Assembly: GCA_937876995.1 (NCBI GenBank)
Contig: CALEFD010000098.1
Span: forward strand, 1-17,087
Origin: an uncultured Bacteroidales bacterium
GTDB lineage: Bacteria; Bacteroidota; Bacteroidia; Bacteroidales; Bacteroidaceae
Reading direction: 5' to 3'
Length of the DNA stretch: 17,087 nucleotides
Part shown: positions 7,377-15,979 of the stretch, one piece after another
Position numbering within the stretch: position 1 is the stretch's first letter
How the letters are laid out: each line of letters starts with the position of its first letter
The notes under the pieces: generated by a model
What the model was told of the DNA's origin: nothing
Seen by the model: only the letters and a program-made list of their open reading frames with translations
Database searches by the model: none
Translations under genes and position numbers: made by a program

Positions 7377-8708
7377 ATGAAAAGATCTTTTTTATCATTC
7401 TGTTTGTTGGTGATGTCTATGGCAATATTTGCTCAGACTCCTACCAAAAATGACTTAATAGTAGTAGATTCTGTGAAGATGTCTTCAGAAGAGGTGCTCG
7501 CCTGGTTTGATTCTTTGGCAGTGGAATATGCAGAAGAATTGGATGTTCAGGACATTTCAGATAATCCTCTCTATTTTCGTCTGTTTATGCCTTTGGCTCT
7601 ATATAATTCGGCAATAGACGATGCTATAGTTCCTGAACAGGCTGCAGTAACTGTAACGGATGCAGAACTTCTTCCGGTAGAGAAAGTAGATTCAGTTGAC
7701 GATGCGTTGATTCGTCATATTAATCAGGCGCTGGTTAGAATGTATATGGAGCATCCGGAACTTGTGGAGATAACAGAAGAAGAACTGATGAGCGTTAAGG
7801 CTCCTACTGCAGTTACTCAAGATGCAGCTGTAGGTATAAAAAAGGAGGTGATAGCTACCGTAGATGTGAATAAAGATACAGAAGTACCCGAATTGGTAAC
7901 ATTAAAACCAAAATATTGGAAGGTTTTTGGTAATTTTCAGGGTAAATATACTCAGAGTTATTTTTCTGATAACTGGTATAAGGGCGGTGATAATAACCAC
8001 TCTGTATTAGGTCAGGTTACAGTTCAAGCAAACTTTGCCAAGAACCATACAACTTTGGATAACAAACTTGAAATGAAACTTGGTTATGTGACTACAGAAG
8101 AGATGAAGGATGGCGAGAAGGTAAAATCCTTAAAAACCAATCAGGACCAGTTGCGTATTACTTCAAAGTATGGTCTGCGAGCTATAGAGAATTGGTATTA
8201 TTCTGCTCAGTTACAAGGAAATACCCAGTTTATGCCGGTTAGAGATAATAATGATAATCTGAAATCCAAGTTCTTTGCTCCGGTGTATGGATCGTTGTCA
8301 ATAGGTATGGATTATAAACCGAAATTCAAGAATAAAGATTTGACACTGTCTGTACAGTTATCACCTTTGTCTTATGATTGCAGATATGTAAGCGAAGTAG
8401 ATCTGGCTACCAGATATGGTATAGAAAAGGGTAAGCAGTTTAAATATACAATAGGTTCCAGAGTAGATGCAAACCTTACCTGGAAATTCCTGAAAGACTT
8501 TAAACTGACTACCAAAGCTAACTATTTTACGGGTTTTGAACATGTTGAGGCTAATGTGGAAAATACTTTGGATTATCAGCTGAGCAAATATTTCTCAATT
8601 CAGTTCTTTATGCATTGGCGCTTTGACGATAGCGTAAAACGTGATATGGATTTAGGATATAGCCAGCTTAAAGAGTTCCTGACTTTGAACTTTAACTATT
8701 CTTGGTAA
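7377..8708 (+). CDS. DUF3078-family outer-membrane barrel protein
   Basis: 443 residues. The start at 7377 gives a signal peptide (1-20, MKRSFLSF...MAIFAQ) and lies just after a promoter box. Residues 21-175 are acidic, partly helical and poorly conserved-looking. From about 178 onward (KYWKVFGNFQGKYTQSYFSDNWYKGGDNN) the sequence matches the DUF3078 family of Bacteroidetes. It continues as alternating beta-strands (LDNKLEMKLGY, FFAPVYGSLSIGMDYKPKF, TIGSRVDANLTWKF, FSIQFFMHWRF) and ends in NFNYSW, the terminal aromatic typical of outer-membrane barrels. Function is unknown in the family. purU starts 18 bases downstream with no promoter between, so the two are probably co-transcribed. Confidence 0.85.
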   Translation: MKRSFLSFCLLVMSMAIFAQTPTKNDLIVVDSVKMSSEEVLAWFDSLAVEYAEELDVQDISDNPLYFRLFMPLALYNSAIDDAIVPEQAAVTVTDAELLPVEKVDSVDDALIRHINQALVRMYMEHPELVEITEEELMSVKAPTAVTQDAAVGIKKEVIATVDVNKDTEVPELVTLKPKYWKVFGNFQGKYTQSYFSDNWYKGGDNNHSVLGQVTVQANFAKNHTTLDNKLEMKLGYVTTEEMKDGEKVKSLKTNQDQLRITSKYGLRAIENWYYSAQLQGNTQFMPVRDNNDNLKSKFFAPVYGSLSIGMDYKPKFKNKDLTLSVQLSPLSYDCRYVSEVDLATRYGIEKGKQFKYTIGSRVDANLTWKFLKDFKLTTKANYFTGFEHVEANVENTLDYQLSKYFSIQFFMHWRFDDSVKRDMDLGYSQLKEFLTLNFNYSW

Positions 8709-8726
8709 CATTTAATAGACTATATA

Positions 8727-9578
8727 ATGACCGTAACATTGCTTTTGCATTGTCCCGATAAACCGGGCATAATAGCAGATATAACAAACTTTATAACAGA
8801 GAACAGAGGAAATGTTGTCTATTTGGCACAGTTTGTGGATAGGGTAGAAAATGTGTTCTTTATGCGAATAGAGTGGGAGATAGATGGCTTCCTTATTCCT
8901 AAAGATAAAATTGCCGATTATTTCCGCACTTTGTATGCTTCTAAATACGATATGGATTTCAATCTCTATTTTAGTGATAAAAAACCACGTATGGCGATAT
9001 TTGTATCAAAGATGTCGCACTGCCTGTTTGATTTGCTTTCCAGATATAGCGCAGGTGAATGGAGCGTAGAGGTACCTCTAATAGTAAGTAATCATCCTGA
9101 TATGAAACACGTAGCAGAGATGTTTGGCATACCTTATTATATATATCCTATCACCAAAGAGAATAGATTGGAACAGGAGACTGCTATGATGCAACTTTTG
9201 GAAGAACAAAATATTGATTTTGTTGTCTTGGCAAGATATATGCAGATAATAGGTGACAGAATGATTGCCAAATATCCAAACAGAATAATAAATATACATC
9301 ACTCTTTCTTGCCTGCATTTGTTGGTGCAAAACCCTATCAGGCTGCATTTGAAAGAGGTGTGAAAATTATTGGCGCAACCAGTCACTATGTAACTGCTGA
9401 ACTGGATGCAGGTCCTATTATTTGCCAGGATGTGGTTAATATTTCACATAAGGATATGCCGGCAGTTTTGGTAAACAAAGGAAAGGATTTAGAGAAGATT
9501 GTACTATCTCATGCTGTTCAAAAGCATATAGAACATAAGATTCTGGTATATAAGAATAAAACTGTAGTGTTTGATTGA
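8727..9578 (+). CDS. purU: Formyltetrahydrofolate deformylase
   Basis: 283 residues, normal for PurU. An N-terminal ACT domain (1-80; LLLHCPDKPGIIADITNFI, FFMRIEW) is followed by a formyltransferase-fold domain (about 85-283). The catalytic set is present: N189 and H191 in INIHHSFLPAF, and D227 in GATSHYVTAELDAGPII. The enzyme hydrolyses 10-formyl-THF to THF and formate in the cytoplasm. In E. coli this feeds formate to PurT and balances the one-carbon pool, and the ACT domain senses Met/Gly. It is second in the transcription unit after the DUF3078 gene and is closed by the terminator at 9598-9642. The Asn-His-Asp set and SFLPAF distinguish it from an ordinary PurN only in combination with the ACT domain, which is clear here. 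Confidence 0.95.
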   Translation: MTVTLLLHCPDKPGIIADITNFITENRGNVVYLAQFVDRVENVFFMRIEWEIDGFLIPKDKIADYFRTLYASKYDMDFNLYFSDKKPRMAIFVSKMSHCLFDLLSRYSAGEWSVEVPLIVSNHPDMKHVAEMFGIPYYIYPITKENRLEQETAMMQLLEEQNIDFVVLARYMQIIGDRMIAKYPNRIINIHHSFLPAFVGAKPYQAAFERGVKIIGATSHYVTAELDAGPIICQDVVNISHKDMPAVLVNKGKDLEKIVLSHAVQKHIEHKILVYKNKTVVFD

Positions 9579-9597
9579 TAGAAAATACTTAAGAATG

Positions 9598-9642
9598 AAA
9601 AAAGCAATTTTTGGTTTATTGAACCTTAAGTTGCTTTTTTTT
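9598..9642 (+). terminator. Intrinsic terminator after purU
   Basis: AAAAAAGCAA (9598-9607) pairs with TTGCTTTTTT (9631-9640), with an inner GGTT/AACC helix (9613-9616 with 9622-9625) around a five-base loop. The right arm runs into an eight-base T tract ending at 9642. It begins 19 bases past the purU stop. Confidence 0.8.
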
Positions 9643-9656
9643 AGTACTTTCGTACT
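9643..9656 (+). promoter_or_regulatory. Candidate GH2 promoter with overlapping dyad
   Basis: TACTTTCG (9645-9652), one base off TAnnTTTG, lies 26 bases before the chosen GH2 start. AGTAC-tttc-GTACT (9643-9656) is a perfect five-base dyad over the same box and might be an operator. No -33 TTTG is seen at the usual spacing. It begins directly after the purU terminator. Confidence 0.45.
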
Positions 9657-9678
9657 TGTAATTTTAAATATTAATGTG

Positions 9679-12186
9679 ATGAGAAGGGTCTTGTTTTGTG
9701 CGGTAATGTCGTTGTTTTTCTGTTTGACATCTTGTACTGACGGGAAAATGCATATACGCAGTGTGAATTCGTTCAATAATGATTGGAATTTTTATCTTGG
9801 TGATATGGATAATGGTGCGCAGGAATCATTGGACGACACAGATTGGCGAACTCTGAATCTGCCTCATGATTGGGCAGTTGAGGGCGATTTTTCTCCCAAT
9901 AATCCATCAGGAACAGGTGGCGGAGCTTTACCGGGCGGTGTGGGCTGGTACAGAAAAACTTTTATTGCAGATGAATCTTATCAGGGTAAAAAGGTTTATA
10001 TAGATTTTGACGGGGTCTATATGAATTCCCAGGTATATATAAATGGTACGCTTTTAGGAAAACGTCCATACGGATATATCTCGTTTCGTTATGATTTGAC
10101 GCCATATCTTAAATACGGTGAAGAGAATGTTGTGGCAGTTCGAGTAGATAATGCCGAACAGCCAAATTCCAGGTGGTATTCGGGATGTGGTATATACAGA
10201 AATGTATGGCTTACCGTAGTGAATCCTGTGCATGTGGATTTGTGGGGAACGTATGTTACTACTCCGATAGTGTCGGAAAAAGAGGCTTCTGTTTCTGTTA
10301 AAACTACAGTTAGAAATGATAGTAAACAGAAAAATGAATTGGAGTTGCATTCATTACTTTTAGATGCAGAAGGAAGAACGGTAGCTCAAACATTATCCAC
10401 ATTGACAATAGAGACAAATTCCAAAGCCGATGTAGAACATGTGCTTGCAGTAGAAAATCCAAAATTATGGTCAATAGATAATCCTTATTTCTATACTTTG
10501 CTAACTCAGGTGGTAATAGATGGAGAAGTAGTTGATGATTATACTACTCAAACAGGTATTCGTTATTTTGAGTTTGATGCAGAAAAGGGATTTTTCCTTA
10601 ATGGAGAAAAAGTGAAGATAAATGGCGTTTGTATGCATCACGATTTAGGATGTTTAGGTGCTGCTGTCAATACTCGCGCAATAGAACGCCAACTTGAAAT
10701 ACTGAAACAGATGGGTTGTAATGGTATTCGTTGTTCTCATAATCCGCCAGCTCCGGAATTGCTTGAATTATGTGATAGAATGGGCTTTGTGGTTATGGAT
10801 GAAACATTCGATATGTGGCGTAAAAGAAAAACACGCTATGACTATTCTCTCTATTTTAATGAATGGCATGAGCGTGATTTGACAGACCTTGTAATGCGCG
10901 ATAGAAATCATCCTTCAATATTTATTTGGAGTATAGGTAACGAAGTTCTTGAGCAGTGGAGCGATGCAAATGCCGATACACTTAGTCTGGAAGAGGCAAA
11001 TATGATTTTGAATTTTAGTCATAGCGCCGAGATGCTTGCCAAAGAGGGCGAATCTATGTCTGTTAATGCGTTGCTTACCAAGAAACTTGCAGATATGATA
11101 CGTGATTTAGATCCTACCAGACCTGTAACTGCAGGCTGTAATGAACCAAATCCGTATAATCATCTTTTTCAATCGAATGCCCTTGATATGATAGGGTTTA
11201 ATTATCATGAAGCAAATTTCCTTGATGTTCCTAAAAACTTTCCGGGAAAGCCATTTGTAGTAACAGAGAGTGTGTCTGCGCTTATGACTCGCGGTTTTTA
11301 TAAAAATCCAAGCGATGTCCCTGTGATTTGTCCGCCAAGATGGGATAGACCTTATTACGATCCATCATATTCATGTTCGTCATACGATAATTGTCGTACT
11401 CCTTGGGGTAGTCACCACGAAACGACTCTTAACTATGTTGAGAACTATGATTTTATAAGCGGACAGTTTATATGGACCGGATTTGACTATATAGGCGAGC
11501 CAACTCCATACGGTTGGCCGGCACGTAGTTCATATTTTGGAATAGTTGATTTGGCCGGATTCCCCAAAGATATCTATTATATGTATAAGTCTGTATGGAC
11601 GGAAGAAACTGTGCTGCATCTCTTCCCGCATTGGAACTGGGAACCGGGTCAAGAGATAGATATGTGGGCTTATTACAATAATGCAGACGAAGTGGAACTC
11701 TTTATAAACGGAGAGTCTCAAGGCACAAGAAGCAAAACAGATGGTAGTTATCATGTGATGTGGCGTGTTAAATATGTTCCCGGTACTATTAAGGCTGTAT
11801 CAAGAAAAGATGGAAAGATAGTTAAAGAGCAGGTAATAAATACAGCTGGTGAACCATATCAGTTGCGTCTGACTGCAGATAGAAAGATTATCAATGCGGA
11901 CGGTACAGATTTGTCGTTTATAACGGTAGAGATTCTCGATAAAGATGGTAACCTATGTCCGAATGCCGATAATTTAGTTCATTTCTCTATGGAAGGCCCG
12001 GCATTTATAGCCGGTGTGGATAATGGTAGTCCTGTCTCAATGGAGAGGTTTAAGGCCGATCATAGAAAAGCTTTTTATGGTAAGTGTCTTGTGGTTGTTC
12101 AGAATCAGGGCAAAGAGGGTGGTGCAAGAGTGATTGCAAAATCGGAAGGATTAAAGGATGGTTATGTGACACTGCGTATAAAATAA
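9679..12186 (+). CDS. Glycoside hydrolase family 2 lipoprotein (beta-galactosidase/glucuronidase-like)
   Basis: 835 residues from ATG 9679. That start gives a lipoprotein signal peptide, MRRVLFCAVMSLFFC-LTSC, with the lipidated cysteine at 19. The frame is open from 9571, but the extension would run through the purU terminator and the promoter. Domains: GH2 sugar-binding jelly roll (about 27-190; GGVGWYRKTF, SRWYSGCGIYRNVWL), Ig-like linker (190-300), TIM barrel (300-590) with acid/base E422 (WSIGNE) and nucleophile E530 (FVVTESV), a DUF4982-type domain (about 605-690; PHWNWEPGQEIDMWAYYNNADEV), and a C-terminal Ig-like domain (about 700-800). It would hydrolyse a beta-linked galactoside, glucuronide or related sugar at the cell surface or in the periplasm; the exact substrate cannot be read from sequence. 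No susC/susD pair or sensor lies beside it, so it is not in a standard polysaccharide utilisation locus here. Confidence 0.92.
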   Translation: MRRVLFCAVMSLFFCLTSCTDGKMHIRSVNSFNNDWNFYLGDMDNGAQESLDDTDWRTLNLPHDWAVEGDFSPNNPSGTGGGALPGGVGWYRKTFIADESYQGKKVYIDFDGVYMNSQVYINGTLLGKRPYGYISFRYDLTPYLKYGEENVVAVRVDNAEQPNSRWYSGCGIYRNVWLTVVNPVHVDLWGTYVTTPIVSEKEASVSVKTTVRNDSKQKNELELHSLLLDAEGRTVAQTLSTLTIETNSKADVEHVLAVENPKLWSIDNPYFYTLLTQVVIDGEVVDDYTTQTGIRYFEFDAEKGFFLNGEKVKINGVCMHHDLGCLGAAVNTRAIERQLEILKQMGCNGIRCSHNPPAPELLELCDRMGFVVMDETFDMWRKRKTRYDYSLYFNEWHERDLTDLVMRDRNHPSIFIWSIGNEVLEQWSDANADTLSLEEANMILNFSHSAEMLAKEGESMSVNALLTKKLADMIRDLDPTRPVTAGCNEPNPYNHLFQSNALDMIGFNYHEANFLDVPKNFPGKPFVVTESVSALMTRGFYKNPSDVPVICPPRWDRPYYDPSYSCSSYDNCRTPWGSHHETTLNYVENYDFISGQFIWTGFDYIGEPTPYGWPARSSYFGIVDLAGFPKDIYYMYKSVWTEETVLHLFPHWNWEPGQEIDMWAYYNNADEVELFINGESQGTRSKTDGSYHVMWRVKYVPGTIKAVSRKDGKIVKEQVINTAGEPYQLRLTADRKIINADGTDLSFITVEILDKDGNLCPNADNLVHFSMEGPAFIAGVDNGSPVSMERFKADHRKAFYGKCLVVVQNQGKEGGARVIAKSEGLKDGYVTLRIK

Positions 12187-12202
12187 ATAGTACAGATAAA
12201 AG

Positions 12203-12236
12203 TAAAGCCGGCTATTGAATCTTCAAGCCGGCTTTA
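12203..12236. terminator. Bidirectional terminator between GH2 and corrinoid protein genes
   Basis: TAAAGCCGGCT (12203-12213) and AGCCGGCTTTA (12226-12236) form a perfect 11-base GC-centred stem around a 12-base loop. It lies 17 bases past the GH2 stop and 25 bases past the end of the convergent gene. Plus-side tail is CTTTAATTA, minus-side tail CTTTACTTTTAT. Confidence 0.85.
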
Positions 12237-12260
12237 ATTATGTGAAATGTCGTCTCTTAT

Positions 12261-12893
12261 TTATTTTCCTAATAGTTTCTTGGCTACTATAACAGCTTCG
12301 TTTGCATCTATAGTATAAGCATCGGCGCCTATCTCTTTTGCAAATGTTTCATTTAGTGGAGCACCACCAACCATAATCTTGATGTTGTCTCTCAGACCGG
12401 CCTCTTCTACAGCTTTGATTACATCGGTCATATAATTCATAGTAGTAGTTAGCAGCGCTGACAGACATAGAATATCTGCATTCTGATTCTTAACCTCTTC
12501 TACAAACTTTGAAGCTTCTACGTTGATACCTAAATTTACAACTTCAAAACCAGAACCTTCAAACATTGAAGCAACAAGGTTCTTGCCTATGTCATGTAAG
12601 TCGCCTTTAACGGTTCCAATAACTATTTTTCCGTATGAGATACTTGTGTCGCCCTTCATTAAAGGTTTCAAATAGTCCAGGCAACCTTTCATGGCGCGAG
12701 CAGACATCAGTAGGTTTGGCACGAATGCTTTTCCTTCTCCAAATCTGGCGCCTATTATCTCCATACCTTTAATCAAGTAATCGCTAATTATGGCTTGAGG
12801 TTCAAAACCACTCTCAATAGCTTGCTGTGACATTGCAACGGCTTTGTTCATGTCGCCTGCAACAATAGCATCTGTAAGTTCTTGTAAGTTCAT
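12261..12893 (-). CDS. Corrinoid (B12-binding) methyl-carrier protein, MtaC/MtbC-like
   Basis: 210 residues, normal for stand-alone corrinoid proteins of one-carbon methyltransferase systems. The N-terminal helical cap (about 1-85; FGEGKAFVPNLLMSARAMKGCLDYLKPL) is the methionine-synthase-type B12-binding module. The Rossmann-like domain (86-210) has the base-off/His-on motif D98-L-H100-D-I-G103, where H100 is the expected lower cobalt ligand, followed by the CLSALLTTTM and MVGGAPLNETFAKEIGADAY segments of the cobamide-tail pocket. In the family such proteins carry a methyl group between a substrate-specific methyltransferase (MtaB/MtbB/MttB or UroD-like) and an acceptor methyltransferase. No methyltransferase or RACo-type reactivase is in the window, so partner and substrate are unknown. 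The gene appears monocistronic. Confidence 0.92.
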   Translation of the reverse strand: MNLQELTDAIVAGDMNKAVAMSQQAIESGFEPQAIISDYLIKGMEIIGARFGEGKAFVPNLLMSARAMKGCLDYLKPLMKGDTSISYGKIVIGTVKGDLHDIGKNLVASMFEGSGFEVVNLGINVEASKFVEEVKNQNADILCLSALLTTTMNYMTDVIKAVEEAGLRDNIKIMVGGAPLNETFAKEIGADAYTIDANEAVIVAKKLLGK

Positions 12894-12920
12894 TGTTTGA
12901 AAAGTAATTTAATTCTGTTA

Positions 12921-12928
12921 CAAATGTA
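12921..12928 (-). promoter_or_regulatory. Promoter -7 box of the corrinoid protein gene
   Basis: On the minus strand this is TACATTTG, a perfect TAnnTTTG box, 27 bases before the ATG at 12893. The leader of about 20 bases is too short for a cobalamin riboswitch. No -33 TTTG is visible. Confidence 0.6.
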
Positions 12929-13013
12929 AGTATTAATTTTTAATAATTAGTTTAATTGTTAAGAATTAGCATTTGTTAATGTATTGAATGGGTTAAAATT
13001 GAAAAAAAGAATG

Positions 13014-13021
13014 TAATTTTG
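13014..13021 (+). promoter_or_regulatory. Promoter -7 box of the outer-membrane protein-BASS operon
   Basis: TAATTTTG is a perfect TAnnTTTG box 69 bases before the ATG at 13091, giving a leader of roughly 60 bases that contains a 15-base palindrome (13063-13077). No -33 TTTG at normal spacing; a TTG lies at 12984-12986, somewhat too far. Confidence 0.6.
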
Positions 13022-13062
13022 CACCCGAAAATTAGGCTTATATATGCTTGGTTTACTTATTG

Positions 13063-13077
13063 AATTGACAGTCAATT
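13063..13077. promoter_or_regulatory. 15-base palindrome in the leader of the outer-membrane gene
   Basis: AATTGAC-A-GTCAATT is perfectly symmetric about one central base. A one-base centre makes a poor RNA hairpin, so a protein-binding operator is more natural. It lies downstream of the promoter box, 13 bases before the ATG. No regulator is identifiable. Confidence 0.35.
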
Positions 13078-13090
13078 ACTTAGTTATAAA

Positions 13091-15961
13091 ATGAAAAGGA
13101 TTTATTTGATTTTATTCGTTTTTATTGCATTACCTTTTGCAACATTCGCACAAAATGTGAATAATCACAATGTATCGGGTGTAATTATTGATGGCGAAAA
13201 CGGAGAACCGCTCCCAATTGCTGCAGTACAAATTTTAGCTTTGCCCGACAGTTCGCAGGCAAAGGGTGTTGTTACTGATATGGATGGCGCCTTTTCTGCA
13301 ACAAGTGTAAAGAATGGTAAGTATGTAATCAGAGTCTCTTACATAGGCTATAAGACTAGTGATACTCCTTTGGAAATAACCGGTAAATCGGCTCGTAATA
13401 TTGTTCTGGAAGATATAGAACTGTTTAGTGATGCCAACTTGCTGGCAGAGACTACCATTACTGCAGAAGTACCAAAGGTGCAGGCTGTAAAAGATACTAT
13501 TATGTTTAACAGTGCTGCATACAGACTATCAGAAGGTGCCAGCGTTCAAGAACTTATAAAGAAGTTGCCGGGTGTGGATGTTGATTCCGATGGTAATATT
13601 ACTGTAAATGGTAAAGCTGTTACTCAGATTCTTATAAATGGTAAAGAGTATTTGGGTGATGATATAACTACACTTTTGGAGAACCTGCCAGCAAATGTGA
13701 TAGATCGTCTGAAGACATACGAAAAGAAGAGTGATTTAGCGCGTATAACGGGTATTGATGATGGTGAAGAGCAGACTGTATTTGATCTTCAAACTAAAGA
13801 GGAGATGAAGGGTGGTCTGTTGAATACATACGATGTTGCGTATGGTTCTGATTATGGAGAAAACAGCCTGTATAATGGCCAGATTATGGCAAACCGTTTT
13901 ACAGATCATAATCAGTTTACCCTTTATGCAAGTGCAAGTAACGTAATTGACCAGGGTATAGGTAATGGTGGTCGTCAGTGGGGTGGTAACTATGGACAGA
14001 ATACTTATCAGGATCTGTCTGCAAGTTATTCATACGAGAATGAAAAGATTGAAGTTAATGGTAACGTTAGCGTAGGTCACAGAGCAAACGACTATAACAC
14101 AAGAAGTAATTCTGAATATTTCTATGGTGCTACAAGTACCTTCTCAAACAGTTTTAGTAGAAATACAGATAATTCAGATAGATTCCGCACCAATTTCTAT
14201 ATAGAGTGGAGACCTGATACAATGACAAATATCATTATCAGACCTTATTTCAATACATCTAAATCCGGTAGTAATTCAGAGAGTGCATCGGCTACCTTCA
14301 ACAGTAATCCATACGAATTTATGGATGATCCACTTTACGATATGGAAGAAGATGAATACAAATCCAAATATGATTCTATCTTTGTAAACCGTAATACCGG
14401 ACGTTCTACAAGCAATAGCGATAATATGTCAGGTGGTGGATCTCTCCAGTTTAACCGTCGTTTGAACGATGAGGGTAGAAATATCACCGTACGTCTCTCA
14501 GGTGATTTTAACCGTGGTAATAGCGAGAGTTATTCATATAACACTACTGAATATTATGTTTGGGACTCTCTGAATGTACGTAATCGTTTTACATACACTC
14601 CATCAAACAGTTATGGATATAGCGCACAGGCTATGTATTCAGAACCTCTGTTTGATAAAGCTTTTTTGCAGTTGAGCTATCGTTTTAACTACAACTGGAA
14701 TGAAAATGATCGTCAGACATACGCTTTTGATGATATGGGTTATGGCTTTATGGAAAAACCTGATAACTATCAGGAGTATATGGACTCAACTTTGAGTAAA
14801 TATGCCAGCTATACTACATTCCGTCACGATGCACAAATCAGTTTTAGAATAAACAGAGAGAAGTTCCGTCTGAACACCGGTATCCGTCTGCAACCACAAC
14901 AGACTCGTTTGGAATATACACAGAAAGAGCACTATTCTTTAACAAAGAACGTGTTTAACTGGAATCCAACATTCGATTTCCGTTATATGTTTACAGAGCA
15001 TACTGAGATGCGTTTCCGTGTAAACGGTTCAAGTTCGCAACCATCAATGACAAACTTGTTGCCTATTACCGATAACAGCAATCCGTTGTATATCACACAG
15101 GGTAATCCTAATTTGAAACCATCATTTACATTTAATACACAGTTTAATTTCCATACATTTAATGTTGATAAAGAGAGTAGCTTTATGACAAATTTAAGCT
15201 ATCGCAGAACAAATAACAGCATTAGTAACCGTGTGGAATATAACGAAGTAACCGGTGGATCTACAACACGTCCGGAAAATATTGATGGTAACTGGAATAC
15301 ATCAGGTATGATAGGTGGAAACTTTGCTCTGCCTGACAGAAGATTTACCTTTAACTTGTTTACTAATCTGAGCTATTCTAATCAGGTAGGTTTCTTGTTT
15401 CAGAACAATGAGACATATAAGGCTGTGACAAAGTCATTAAGTCCAAGACAGAATATACAGGCATCATTCCGTGATGAAAATTTTGAATTGACTCTGTTTG
15501 GTAATGCTTCTTTGAACCATTCTACAAACGATGTTAGAAATTCTGTGATAGATAACTGGAACTTTAACTTTGGTGCATACGGTGTTGTGGTATTCCCTTG
15601 GGATATACGTTTGATGTATGATGTATTTAACACAAGCCGTCGCGGATATGATGATGATACATATAATACCGATGAACTTATTATCAATGCAGAACTTTCA
15701 AAAGCGTTCCTAAAGAACAAATCTGCAATTATATCAGTACAGGCTTTCGACCTTTTGGGACAGCGTAAGAACTATTCACAGTGGGTAGGAGCTACCAGCC
15801 GTAGTGAAAGTGAATATAATTCAATAAACCAGTACTTTATGGTTCACTTTGTCTATAAACTGAATATATTTAATGGTAAATTGGTTCAGGAAGACGAAGA
15901 AGAGGATAATAGAAGACCTGGTGGATATGGTCGTCATGGTGGCAATAGATACAGACGCTAA
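13091..15961 (+). CDS. TonB-receptor-like outer-membrane beta-barrel protein
   Basis: 956 residues. Signal peptide 1-21 (MKRIYLIL...ATFAQ). Residues 27-106 are a carboxypeptidase-regulatory-like domain (VSGVIIDGENGEPLPIAAVQI, KYVIRVSYIGYKT). Residues 130-235 are plug-like (KDTIMFNSAAYRLSEGASVQ, ELIKKLPGVDVDSDG, QILINGKEYLGDD). The rest, to about 930, is a large Asn/Tyr-rich barrel of the Outer membrane protein beta-barrel (OMP_b-brl_3) type (FRTNFYIEWRPDTM, LSYRFNYNWNEND, YFMVHFVYKLNIF). The family is related to TonB-dependent receptors but lacks a SusD partner, and none is present here. The C-terminus is odd: after the last strand come an acidic run (EDEEEDN) and a Gly/Arg/His-rich tail (PGGYGRHGGNRYRR) rather than a terminal aromatic. 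Substrate unknown. The BASS gene follows by 18 bases. Confidence 0.85.
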   Translation: MKRIYLILFVFIALPFATFAQNVNNHNVSGVIIDGENGEPLPIAAVQILALPDSSQAKGVVTDMDGAFSATSVKNGKYVIRVSYIGYKTSDTPLEITGKSARNIVLEDIELFSDANLLAETTITAEVPKVQAVKDTIMFNSAAYRLSEGASVQELIKKLPGVDVDSDGNITVNGKAVTQILINGKEYLGDDITTLLENLPANVIDRLKTYEKKSDLARITGIDDGEEQTVFDLQTKEEMKGGLLNTYDVAYGSDYGENSLYNGQIMANRFTDHNQFTLYASASNVIDQGIGNGGRQWGGNYGQNTYQDLSASYSYENEKIEVNGNVSVGHRANDYNTRSNSEYFYGATSTFSNSFSRNTDNSDRFRTNFYIEWRPDTMTNIIIRPYFNTSKSGSNSESASATFNSNPYEFMDDPLYDMEEDEYKSKYDSIFVNRNTGRSTSNSDNMSGGGSLQFNRRLNDEGRNITVRLSGDFNRGNSESYSYNTTEYYVWDSLNVRNRFTYTPSNSYGYSAQAMYSEPLFDKAFLQLSYRFNYNWNENDRQTYAFDDMGYGFMEKPDNYQEYMDSTLSKYASYTTFRHDAQISFRINREKFRLNTGIRLQPQQTRLEYTQKEHYSLTKNVFNWNPTFDFRYMFTEHTEMRFRVNGSSSQPSMTNLLPITDNSNPLYITQGNPNLKPSFTFNTQFNFHTFNVDKESSFMTNLSYRRTNNSISNRVEYNEVTGGSTTRPENIDGNWNTSGMIGGNFALPDRRFTFNLFTNLSYSNQVGFLFQNNETYKAVTKSLSPRQNIQASFRDENFELTLFGNASLNHSTNDVRNSVIDNWNFNFGAYGVVVFPWDIRLMYDVFNTSRRGYDDDTYNTDELIINAELSKAFLKNKSAIISVQAFDLLGQRKNYSQWVGATSRSESEYNSINQYFMVHFVYKLNIFNGKLVQEDEEEDNRRPGGYGRHGGNRYRR

Positions 15962-15979
15962 ACCAACACCTTATTATAT

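Noticed and set aside
9571..12186. Polysaccharide utilisation locus around GH2
   Set aside because: No SusC/SusD pair, hybrid two-component or ECF sigma regulator lies next to it; the plug/barrel protein at 13091 lacks a SusD partner and is separated by an opposite-strand gene.
12894..13090. Cobalamin riboswitch between the corrinoid gene and the outer-membrane gene
   Set aside because: The region is AT-rich, leaders are about 20 and 60 bases, and no B12-box-like conserved core is seen.
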